Source of the DNA: a virus
DNA length: 45,811 bases
Strand: one strand, 5' to 3'
Virus record (IMG/VR): IMGVR_UViG_3300009068_000065
Span: 1 to 45,811 of that record
Below the pieces are notes generated by a model that was given only the letters and a program-made list of their open reading frames with translations, searched no databases and was not told where the DNA came from. Below, piece after piece: positions 1-6,295 of this stretch (position 1 is the first letter of the stretch; every line of letters begins with the position of its first letter). The position numbers were made by a program, and so were the translations under genes.

Positions 1-819
1 GAATTGTAAGAGCTTCAGTGCTTCCGTTTTGCAACATTGTACCAGATAGCCCTAGCGCATATTTAGAGTCCATACAATTTACAAGTATCTTCTTTATTGA
101 ATTTGCATTTGTGTGGTGCGCCTCATCTACGCAAACTGCATCAATCCCTTCAAAGAAAAAAGGTTCACGTTTTACCAAAGATTGATATGTTCCAATAACC
201 AGATGGACATCCTTTTTTGTCTTGTCCGTTCCTCCGTGAATTAGTTGCGTTACAAACTCTAACTTATCATTATTGTAAAGCTCAAAGTCTTCATTTGTTT
301 GAATAATAAGATTTGTATTTGGGACAATAATAAGCATTCGATTAGCCTTTCCCCTGTCAACCAAGTATCCGAAAAGCATAAACATGATAAGGGTCTTTCC
401 AGCAGAAGTTGCAATTTCACTAATACTTCTACGATATTTTAAGATAGGAATGCATGCCTCAATTTGGTAATCACGAGGTTTAATTTTTGGATGGTCGGAA
501 AAAAACTCCTCCACCCAACTACGAAAATCAGCCTCATCAAAGTCTTCATCAATAACACGAGAAAACCCATCCACTTCCAACTTAAAATGATACTTTGCGC
601 ATACCTGGTTTAACTCATTCCAAAGGCCTACTGGTATACGATTGTATTTGTCAATAAATGAAATGTACCCATCCCAGACTTTTTTTTTACAAGTGGATGA
701 AATCTCCAGTTAGATATTCTTTTCTTAAAAGAATGTCTAATTTGTTCAATTTCAAGTTCACTGCATTCTGTAATTTGTAAAAATCTATTGTCAGGTGTTA
801 TTTCAGCTTTCACTTCCAT
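1..819 (-). CDS. uvsW: UvsW-type ATP-dependent DNA helicase, N-terminal part (frame interrupted; runs off left edge)
   Basis: T4 UvsW is a superfamily 2 helicase that unwinds branched intermediates such as Holliday junctions, D-loops and R-loops. The visible part begins at the ATG at 819 (MEVKAEITPDNRF). It continues with an N-terminal domain whose RFHP...VWDGY spacing matches T4 UvsW (RFNP...NWDGR), then motif I (ATSAGKT, about residue 140), motif II (DEAHH, about 230) and motif III (LSGT, about 256). The rest lies left of base 1. The frame is not continuous. It shifts at an A9 run (680-688): upstream codons read GTA AAA AAA AAG and stop at 628 if unshifted, whereas the helicase frame needs one more A. 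This could be a sequencing error, a real mutation or -1 slippage. The start is the second copy of a duplicated 5' end and overlaps the stop of the homing endonuclease gene. UvsW identity is secure; expression of full-length protein is not. Confidence 0.9.
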
Positions 820-1618
820 TTTTATTTTTTTTAAGATGCCTAATATCACAAAGAGGGTCATTTACTTCTAATAACCACCCTTCTATGAGATTGTTTTTTA
901 CTCTGTGCCTTGACACATTAAAATGCCTGGCAGCCGCAGAGATGTTATTAAAATTTAATTCCATATTAGATTCTATACACAAAGCGGAAATAGTTCTTGA
1001 ATGAAGTTGTGTCTTATTAAGATTAGCACTTCGTAATCTTTCTTTTTGTTCTTCTGTATAAGTTCTGCCTTTGCCATTTTCGCTAATCTTTTGCCTATGT
1101 TCTACCGTAAGAGTTTTTCCTTTATGTGCTTCTGACAATTTTTTCTTTGTCTCATCGGATAGTTTTTTGCCAGTGTGTGCTTCTGACAATTTTTTCTTTG
1201 TCTCATCGGATAGTTTTTTGCCAGTGTTGCCTTTACTAATAGCGTCTTTGTGTTCTTCTGTTAATTTCATTCCGTATCTAAAAGCGTTTTCTCCAATGTA
1301 TTTACCTTTTAGCGTATGCGATATCTTTTCTTTGATCTCGTCATTCATGGTAAAGCAATTCCATCCGCCTTCTGCTATGTTATATCCAATCTCTTTATTT
1401 TGCGAGTCTAGACATTTAATCCAGTACTTTTCTTTCTCATCTAATTCTTCCTGAGTTGAAGCCTCATCAATGTATTCTTTTACAAAGTTTTCGGGCCCAT
1501 ATTTCTCTACGGCTTGCAATATTAAATTTCCACTACCTAGATAATTTTCTCTTTTGAAATGAGTTTGGCCTATGTAGATTTTGCCATTTAGCAAATTAGT
1601 AACTTTATAGATGAACAT
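803..1618 (-). CDS. GIY-YIG homing endonuclease with NUMOD3 repeats
   Basis: A free-standing homing endonuclease of 271 aa that would cut alleles lacking it and spread by gene conversion. The GIY-YIG domain is at the N-terminus (FIYKVTNLLNGKIYIGQT; Y4 and Y15 as the two tyrosines, basic residues around 20-23, and a Glu near 60 in DEKEKYWIK). It is followed by tandem NUMOD3-type DNA-binding segments (GKKLSDETKKKLSEAHTG and relatives, about residues 120-195) and a C-terminal helix-turn-helix of the NUMOD1/IENR1 kind (ISAAARHFNVSRHRVKNNL). Two NUMOD3 units are encoded by a perfect 51-bp tandem repeat. The gene ends 17 bases inside uvsW, with its TGA in the same sequence context as the stop of the nuclease gene at 1779, so it has taken over the junction with uvsW. 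An ATATATAAAG motif lies just upstream of its ATG. Domain assignment is firm; the target site is inferred to be the uvsW 5' region. Confidence 0.9.
   Translation of the reverse strand: MFIYKVTNLLNGKIYIGQTHFKRENYLGSGNLILQAVEKYGPENFVKEYIDEASTQEELDEKEKYWIKCLDSQNKEIGYNIAEGGWNCFTMNDEIKEKISHTLKGKYIGENAFRYGMKLTEEHKDAISKGNTGKKLSDETKKKLSEAHTGKKLSDETKKKLSEAHKGKTLTVEHRQKISENGKGRTYTEEQKERLRSANLNKTQLHSRTISALCIESNMELNFNNISAAARHFNVSRHRVKNNLIEGWLLEVNDPLCDIRHLKKNKNGSES
1125..1226 (-). repeat. Perfect 51-bp tandem repeat, two units, in the endonuclease gene
   Basis: The units 1125-1175 and 1176-1226 are identical. They encode two successive 17-residue NUMOD3 segments (core KKLSDETKKKLSEAH). The lack of any silent difference indicates a very recent duplication or ongoing copy-number change of the DNA-binding repeats. 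Flanking NUMOD3 units are more diverged. Confidence 0.9.
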
Positions 1619-1634
1619 AAAGATTGTTTTTCTT

Positions 1635-1643
1635 TATATATCA
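1635..1643 (-). promoter_or_regulatory. Late-promoter-like AT motif before the homing endonuclease gene
   Basis: On the minus strand this reads TGATATATAAAG, ending about 14 bases before the ATG at 1618. It resembles the ATATATAG motifs seen before three structural genes in this window and, more loosely, the T4 late consensus TATAAATA. No Shine-Dalgarno sequence is present before the ATG; the leader is A-rich. Function is inferred from position and motif only. Confidence 0.35.
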
Positions 1644-1654
1644 TTCAATGCTAC

Positions 1655-1795
1655 CTATTTATTTGCAAAAGGATGGAACCGCCAGTTAGATATTCTTTTC
1701 TTAAAGGAATGCCTTATTTGATCTATTTCAAGTTCACTACATTCAATTATTTGTAGAAATCTATTGTCTGGTGTTATTTCAGCCTTCACTTCCAT
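1655..1795 (-). pseudogene. Orphaned 5' fragment of uvsW (original exon)
   Basis: An ATG at 1795 opens a 46-codon frame nearly identical to the start of the UvsW gene (MEVKAEITPDNRFLQI...NWRFHP), ending FANK and TAG. It overlaps the end of the upstream nuclease gene by 17 bases, in the ATG/TGA arrangement that was presumably the native nuclease-uvsW junction. I read it as what remains of the original uvsW front after the endonuclease gene entered. The substitutions between it and the live copy are mostly silent, so both spent most of their history under selection as coding sequence. It could still be translated as a 46-aa peptide, but there is no sign of an independent function. Confidence 0.8.
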
Positions 1796-2588
1796 GCGCG
1801 GTCATTTTAGATGCCTCAAGAGACTTTAAGTATTCAAGTATAGGTTTTTTATTCCAATTTTGATGATAGTTTTTGCAAAGTGCAATAAATTCACTCTTTG
1901 CGTCTTCAAGGTCGTTTCCTTCTAAAATAATTTCTTGGATGCCTTCTGTATAAGCAATCCACACCTCCGCACGCTTTACCTTTCGGCCTGTACGTTCCTC
2001 ATATGCAATAGAGTACGCCCCAAGTTGCTTTTTGTATTTTTTAACCTGCTCTTCATTTCTGGGGGAACTTGCACTTTTGAAGTCTCCAATTATGACTTCG
2101 TTTCCTCCTTGTAGCACCTCATAATCTTCATATCCAAAGTCTGCTGTGCCAGCAAACCCCCATTTGTTTGACCACAAAAACTTTTCAGAAAAAAGAGGTT
2201 TTTTCATTTGTTCAAAGAGTTTAGAGCCTAGCATTTCATAAAAAAGATTTCTCCCACGTTCCATGGTTTTCTCATCATAAATGCCTTCTAAGTCTTTGGC
2301 CGTCTTCTTTTGCGAATAGAGTAAACAGCCTTCGCCCGGACCTCTATAGCCTATGCATACAAGATAGTTTTCTAAATAGGTGTGCATTACAGTCCCGCGG
2401 TTTACTGCTCTTTTTGAAATTTTTGCCAACTCCTCTTCCCCGATATCAGAGGCAAGTTTTTCTAGCCAAGGCTGTGGCTCTGAAGAGAGAACCGTTGTAA
2501 CCGACGGATAGAGTTTTATTTCTCCACCGTCTTTTACCATGTACACTCTTCCGTGTGGCGTGTCTATTCTTTTTATTTTATCCATCAT
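1779..2588 (-). CDS. PD-(D/E)XK nuclease, RecB/Cas4/MGME1-like exonuclease
   Basis: A 269-aa single-domain nuclease. The visible core is H69 in RGTVMHTYLEN, E135 in FSEKFLW, D150 in GTADF, D169 and K171 in IIGDFKSAS, and the downstream QLGAYSIAY block (Q188, Y192). This is the complete metal-binding signature of RecB-family PD-(D/E)XK exonucleases. No helicase domain is fused. It lies between the UvsY-like gene (ATGA overlap at 2585-2588) and the uvsW fragment. That suggests a role in processing DNA ends during recombination-dependent replication, but the substrate cannot be read from sequence. MMD at the start offers two adjacent ATGs; the first is used. Confidence 0.88.
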   Translation of the reverse strand: MMDKIKRIDTPHGRVYMVKDGGEIKLYPSVTTVLSSEPQPWLEKLASDIGEEELAKISKRAVNRGTVMHTYLENYLVCIGYRGPGEGCLLYSQKKTAKDLEGIYDEKTMERGRNLFYEMLGSKLFEQMKKPLFSEKFLWSNKWGFAGTADFGYEDYEVLQGGNEVIIGDFKSASSPRNEEQVKKYKKQLGAYSIAYEERTGRKVKRAEVWIAYTEGIQEIILEGNDLEDAKSEFIALCKNYHQNWNKKPILEYLKSLEASKMTAHGSEG

Positions 2589-3046
2589 CCTCTTCTGTAT
2601 TCTTCTAAAGAAATTCTATGCTTTACGCCATAGCAAATTGTATCAATGCTACGAAGTGTTTCACGCATAAATTCTAAGTGATTTTGCAATATCTCTCTGC
2701 GTTCTACCAGGTCTGCCAAGTCTACATCAATAAATAGCAGTTTTGAGTCCTTTTCCAGACGCAAATCAAAATTTTGCGTATAGTGAAGGTATCGTTCACG
2801 CTTTCTTTCCCGGTAAACGCGATTGAGACGAGACGCATGGCTTACCAGTTCATGTACATAATCACCAGCTATTTGACGTTGGCTGTATAGGTCGGTAAGA
2901 AGCTCTGCAAGATCGTAAATGTTTTTTAGCCTCTCCGAAAGCGATGCCACCTTCTCTGTCCATCCAGTTCTTTCCGTAGAAAACCTGGTGTATAAAACGT
3001 CATTTTTAGAAGAGACTTCCTCTCTGTTTTCTGTTATTTCTGACAT
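2585..3046 (-). CDS. uvsY: UvsY-like recombination mediator
   Basis: In T4, UvsY loads the UvsX recombinase onto gp32-coated ssDNA. This 153-aa protein is mostly helical, with a basic arginine-rich centre (RLNRVYRERKRERYLHY, about 85-105). Its C-terminal part has the same order of features as T4 UvsY: a short strand (LLFIDVDLADL), then a long amphipathic helix region, then a basic ending (SIDTICYGVKHRISLEEYRRG compared with T4 AIKSRGFAIKHIQDM). T4 UvsY is 137 aa, a similar length. uvsY and uvsW are neighbours in T4 and lie two genes apart here. The assignment rests on weak similarity read by eye plus synteny. It ends in an ATGA overlap with the nuclease gene. Confidence 0.65.
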   Translation of the reverse strand: MSEITENREEVSSKNDVLYTRFSTERTGWTEKVASLSERLKNIYDLAELLTDLYSQRQIAGDYVHELVSHASRLNRVYRERKRERYLHYTQNFDLRLEKDSKLLFIDVDLADLVERREILQNHLEFMRETLRSIDTICYGVKHRISLEEYRRG

Positions 3047-3257
3047 CTGCTTTTATTTTTTCTTTCCGCTTTTGAGGTTCGCCTGTTTCAAAAGAGGACA
3101 GTATATTTATATCGGTTAAATTTGTGTTGAATTCTGCAATGCCTTTAAGAGGATGCTTCTCTTCTAACCAGATATCATCAGATCCAATAGGAGTCGTATC
3201 TGTCGGCTGAGAAGTATTCTCCGAGTCGTGGCAATCGGATGGCTTTTCTTTGTGCAT
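3006..3257 (-). CDS. Small hypothetical protein overlapping both neighbours
   Basis: An 83-aa frame from the ATG at 3257 (MHKEKPSD...) to a stop at 3006. It overlaps the end of the primase gene by 80 bases and the start of the UvsY-like gene by 41. It fills the only real gap (3047-3177) between them, which otherwise would be unusually long for this region. It is hydrophilic, with an acidic first half (DIWLEEKHPLKGIAEF) and a lysine/arginine-rich C-terminus (QKRKEKIKADVRNNRKQ). I recognise no family. A TTG 24 bases upstream could also start it. The deep overlaps make it less certain than other genes here. Confidence 0.5.
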   Translation of the reverse strand: MHKEKPSDCHDSENTSQPTDTTPIGSDDIWLEEKHPLKGIAEFNTNLTDINILSSFETGEPQKRKEKIKADVRNNRKQRGSLF

Positions 3258-4260
3258 ATATGAGTAGATCTGTAAGATCAATTTTTTTATTGTTGTGTGG
3301 TATGCCTGCGTCTTGTAGATATTTTTTCCAAAGAAATACCGGATAGCCTGCTGATAGCTTTTCCATTGCGGCCTCTCTCCCAGCTATGTCATAGTCATAC
3401 ATATAACGAATGCTGCCCATTTCTAGAGGGAAATCAATTTTGGAAGAACATGTAGCCACCGCATTTTTGAAAAGAAAACTATCAAGAGGGCCTTCAAAAA
3501 CCGTGATTGGCTTTTGGAAATCTAATGCCATAATTCCAAAGGTTGTTGAAATTTTATCAATTTCAATAGCCTCCTCAGAAGGTAAAACTCCTAAATCTTC
3601 ATAAATTCGCGTGAGTTTCCATGTCATATACTTTGGAGAAGACTTAAAGTTTCTTACCTGAAACCCAATCACCTTATCGGTATTAGGTATTATATGATAT
3701 ATGAAAAGTCTCTCTTTACGTTCATCCCAAGAAAATTTAGTAAATTCTGGTTGTATCCTCTTTTTAAGATACCAAAAGATCTTTTTTCCATCTATCGGTT
3801 CTGCTCCATAAAATTCATCCAACTTTTGTCTGCTAAATGAAACCTTCTCTATAAGTCCTTTATCCAGGAAGACGAATGGATCAATTGTTTTTGTTGTAGG
3901 GGAATAATCTGCCTGCTGGCTTTGCAGATAAATAAGCTCTTCTGGATTTAGTCTTTGAGAAAAATCCTTAAACATTCCACGAATGCTTGTGTGTTTTCCA
4001 CAGTTATAGCAATGATAGCCGTAATTTTCTAGATATACATTGCCACGTTTTTTATGAAGTTCGCTATATGAATCTCCACAATATGGACATGCAAAGTTTA
4101 ATCTTCCTGATTTTTCAGAAATTCTCCTTTTCTCTTGCTCCGAAAAACGTTTTTCAAGGATTTGTTGTATGCCCGAATAAATTTTGGCTTGAAGCTCTGT
4201 TGGGTTTACATCTTTCGGTTCAAAAGAAAAGGAGAACGAGTTTTGCCCGTTCTCCTCCAT
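3178..4260 (-). CDS. 61: DNA primase, T4 gp61-like
   Basis: Synthesises RNA primers for lagging-strand replication; in T4 it works with the gp41 helicase. The 360-aa length fits gp61 (342 aa). The N-terminus has a zinc ribbon with C58, C61, C84 and C87 (CPYC...CYNC). The central part carries a Toprim core: E256 in VFEGPLDSF and the acidic pair D289/D291 in YMYDYDIAG, followed by K326/D328 and LTDLL near 330. A helicase domain is absent, so the replicative helicase must be elsewhere. It sits 10 bases after gp32, as part of one replication operon. Confidence 0.88.
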   Translation of the reverse strand: MEENGQNSFSFSFEPKDVNPTELQAKIYSGIQQILEKRFSEQEKRRISEKSGRLNFACPYCGDSYSELHKKRGNVYLENYGYHCYNCGKHTSIRGMFKDFSQRLNPEELIYLQSQQADYSPTTKTIDPFVFLDKGLIEKVSFSRQKLDEFYGAEPIDGKKIFWYLKKRIQPEFTKFSWDERKERLFIYHIIPNTDKVIGFQVRNFKSSPKYMTWKLTRIYEDLGVLPSEEAIEIDKISTTFGIMALDFQKPITVFEGPLDSFLFKNAVATCSSKIDFPLEMGSIRYMYDYDIAGREAAMEKLSAGYPVFLWKKYLQDAGIPHNNKKIDLTDLLIYAQRKAIRLPRLGEYFSADRYDSYWI

Positions 4261-4270
4261 CTGTTAAAAA

Positions 4271-5197
4271 TTAAATTGAACCGTAAAGCTCGTCGTCAAA
4301 AGAGCCGCCATCAAAATCATCAAGATTCAAAGAATCGAAGACTTCACCAACTTTTGGTAGTGGCTCAGCAGATTTTTCGGTGATTTTTGTTGTAGCCGGT
4401 TGAGAAGAGGCTACAGATTCTCGATTAACTTTTTCAACGCTAGCAACTACTCGTCCGCCTGGAACAGTGTTGCGAATCACGTCATTTACAAAGTCCTCGG
4501 TTGCGTTATCCCACTCCTGGTAATCATATATACCAAGATCTGGTGATTGCTCCAAGAATGCTTTGATTTTTTCCATATCATCAGCAGACTTTTGCATTTC
4601 ATTGCCTTCAATAGAAATTGGAACTCGCTCATCAAGGAAACGACAGTTGTCGTAGTTGTTATATCCAGCCACTTTGGTAATATGAACCAAAAACGGTTTG
4701 CCTTCAAAAAGGTCAAACGGAATATGTGGCTTTCCAAACTCAGGCTTCATTTCTGCCTGTAATTTGTTAAAGATTTTTACGCCATAAGACCATACCATAA
4801 TCTTTCCAACGTTTTCAGGAGCATTGTCATCTTTAATGATCTGTACTAAAGAGGCAAAACGCTGACGGCGAGAAAAATTCTCAGCCATTTTTTGCTCAGC
4901 AACTGAATCAGATTTTTTGAATTTCCAGAACATATCCTGGAGTACAGATTTTTTGCCAACAGTTGATGGGCAGTCTACCATGCGTGCTTCGTCATTTGCT
5001 GGATTGGTTAACCAACAAGACCATTTTTTCATGACAGATTTTTTAGGATCTTTATGCCAAGGCAAGAATCGAACTACAGCTTTGTATACTCCGTCACGCC
5101 CAGAATTTGCATCAGGTTTGAAATTGCTGGTAGCTCTTTTTTCTTCAGTTTTGAAGTCGTCTACCGATAGGTTGAAAATGTCATTTAGATTTTCCAT
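4271..5197 (-). CDS. 32: Single-stranded DNA-binding protein, T4 gp32-like
   Basis: Coats ssDNA in replication, recombination and repair. The 308-aa length matches T4 gp32 (301 aa). The N-terminal part has basic residues (KTEEKRATSNFK). A core OB-fold region includes VYKAVVRFLPWHKD and a block on filament contacts (PENVGKIMVWSYGVKIF). The C-terminal tail is acidic (SLNLDDFDGGSFDDELYG), as expected for partner recruitment. The zinc site of T4 gp32 (H, C, CxxC) appears lost: H48, C61 and C76 are present, but the CxxC pair after CPSTVGKK is missing. It is the first gene after a 168-base non-coding leader and probably heads the gp32-primase-uvsY transcript. Confidence 0.92.
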   Translation of the reverse strand: MENLNDIFNLSVDDFKTEEKRATSNFKPDANSGRDGVYKAVVRFLPWHKDPKKSVMKKWSCWLTNPANDEARMVDCPSTVGKKSVLQDMFWKFKKSDSVAEQKMAENFSRRQRFASLVQIIKDDNAPENVGKIMVWSYGVKIFNKLQAEMKPEFGKPHIPFDLFEGKPFLVHITKVAGYNNYDNCRFLDERVPISIEGNEMQKSADDMEKIKAFLEQSPDLGIYDYQEWDNATEDFVNDVIRNTVPGGRVVASVEKVNRESVASSQPATTKITEKSAEPLPKVGEVFDSLNLDDFDGGSFDDELYGSI

Positions 5198-5365
5198 GTC
5201 TTTACTTTCTTTTAGTTTTTAGTGTTCTTTGAGGTACTTGAGTTATTGACTGACTTTTAGATTCTTAGGTCCTTTTCAGCTATACGGGTCCTTGCATGTA
5301 CCGTTGCAATTTTCCGTTTTGTTTATTTTTAATGTATCGCTTATATACTTTCACGGTAAAAGGTT
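5198..5365 (-). promoter_or_regulatory. Leader and promoter region of gene 32
   Basis: This is the longest gene-free stretch in the replication block (168 bases). On the minus strand it starts with GTGAAAGTATATAAGCG, a possible promoter. It then has an A-rich segment, two copies of AAGGACC about 20 bases apart, and a purine-rich run (AAAGAAAGTAAAGAC) directly before the ATG in place of a Shine-Dalgarno sequence. GGTAC and GTACC could pair across about 60 bases, and ACGG with CCGT locally. T4 gp32 represses its own mRNA through a leader pseudoknot followed by an unstructured stretch, so an equivalent control site here is plausible but unproven. Confidence 0.4.
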
Positions 5366-5638
5366 TTAGTCTTCTTTAGAAGCTGCTATATTAGATGCCA
5401 TCTTCTTTAGGGTTTCCGCTGGGATTCCCAATTCTTTAGAAGTATTGATAAAAAATATCTCTTCGTATTTTCTTATTTCTGTCAGGGATTCTACCACCTT
5501 TTTTTGTTCGGCTAAAAAGTGTTGTACCCAGGTTTCCAGTTCTTGCAAGTCTTTATACAAATTATTGTATGCTTCCACCATCTCCGCTATCTCTTGGAGA
5601 TGCTCCTCTGAAAATGGTATTTCTGTAATTTGTTCCAT
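5366..5638 (-). CDS. Small acidic helical protein, DsbA-like by position
   Basis: A 90-aa acidic protein predicted to be almost entirely helical, with a central coiled-coil stretch (AYNNLYKDLQELETWVQHF...) and a C-terminal segment LGIPAETLKKMASNI that resembles a short helix-turn-helix. I do not recognise a family with certainty. In T4 the gene directly upstream of gene 32 is dsbA (89 aa, a dsDNA-binding protein that affects late promoters), which has a comparable size and a similar DELG-containing turn. This is a hint only. It follows the RuvC-like gene by 12 bases and precedes the gene 32 leader. Confidence 0.75.
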   Translation of the reverse strand: MEQITEIPFSEEHLQEIAEMVEAYNNLYKDLQELETWVQHFLAEQKKVVESLTEIRKYEEIFFINTSKELGIPAETLKKMASNIAASKED

Positions 5639-5650
5639 ATAACTTTATAT

Positions 5651-6295
5651 TCACGCCTTTGAAATAGTTTTTTCTAGAGTACAAGCAACCCAATATGAAT
5701 CCACAATATCATCAAGCGGCTTTAACCAGCCTCCTTTTTTATTTTGAAATTCAGCAGGGGCGTCTCTTAGCATTCTAGCAAATTTACTGTCTGCCGGCGA
5801 GGCTTTAATAAACTCCTCAATCATTTCCTCCTTTTTGTAGTTTCCCTTTCCAGCAGTGGCCTTAACAGTCATTGGAGAAAACAACCAAATGTTTTCTATC
5901 TTAACACCCAACTCTCTAATAAGTCTTGTACGTAATGCCCATTGGTATCCACTAATCTGTGCAAGCCTATTTCCGGTAGAGGCAAAAGAAAAACCTTCAA
6001 TTGCTATGTAGGTTTCATCATCAATAGGATATTGTCGAAGGACCTCAACAATAGCGTCAATTTCCATTAGTGAGTCGTGCATAGAAGATCTCTCGCGGTC
6101 TGTTAAATTTGCACTTTTTGAAAGAGGTTTTTCGTCTTCAAGAACATGAAGCATTACGCCATACTTTTGAAGTGTTATTGCAAAATCTTCTTTGATAACC
6201 GACCTTCTGGGAAATGAATGATACCTAATTGTACCTAAATTACTTTTAACAGTAATGGCTGGACTTTTGATTGAAAAGTCAATACCTATAATCAT
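5651..6295 (-). CDS. RuvC-like Holliday junction resolvase (RNase H fold)
   Basis: Expected to cut four-way junctions during recombination and genome resolution before packaging. The 214-aa protein shows the RuvC acidic set: D6 in IIGIDFSIKSPA, E100 in IAIEGFSF, and the C-terminal D195/D196/D199 in KPLDDIVDSYWVA. The TGNRLAQISGYQWALR segment after the glutamate is also typical. T4 uses the unrelated gp49 for this job, so a RuvC-type enzyme marks divergence from T4. The ATG overlaps the stop of the upstream glycine-zipper gene (ATGA, 6292-6295). Confidence 0.85.
   Translation of the reverse strand: MIIGIDFSIKSPAITVKSNLGTIRYHSFPRRSVIKEDFAITLQKYGVMLHVLEDEKPLSKSANLTDRERSSMHDSLMEIDAIVEVLRQYPIDDETYIAIEGFSFASTGNRLAQISGYQWALRTRLIRELGVKIENIWLFSPMTVKATAGKGNYKKEEMIEEFIKASPADSKFARMLRDAPAEFQNKKGGWLKPLDDIVDSYWVACTLEKTISKA

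Larger units (their letters stand above)
680..1654 (-). mobile_element. Homing-endonuclease invasion cassette inside uvsW
   Basis: This segment separates the original 5' end of uvsW (1655-1795) from the rest of the gene. It contains a GIY-YIG endonuclease gene (803-1618), a promoter-like AT-rich gap (1619-1654) and a replacement copy of uvsW codons 1-42 (from 819 down to the A run at 680). The two copies of the uvsW 5' end are 40/42 identical in protein. By my count they differ at 16 of 126 bases, mostly at silent positions, so the replacement copy looks imported from a related phage rather than freshly duplicated. The boundaries are inferred from where similarity stops. The left one falls in or beside the A9 run, which is also where the helicase frame breaks. 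Confidence 0.65.

Noticed and set aside
1125-1226. Short CRISPR-like repeat
   Set aside because: The two 51-base units are directly adjacent with no spacers and are in-frame protein repeats.
1071-1454. Plus-strand frame of 127 codons
   Set aside because: It is the antisense shadow of the homing endonuclease gene and repeats because of the 51-bp tandem repeat; no protein features of its own.
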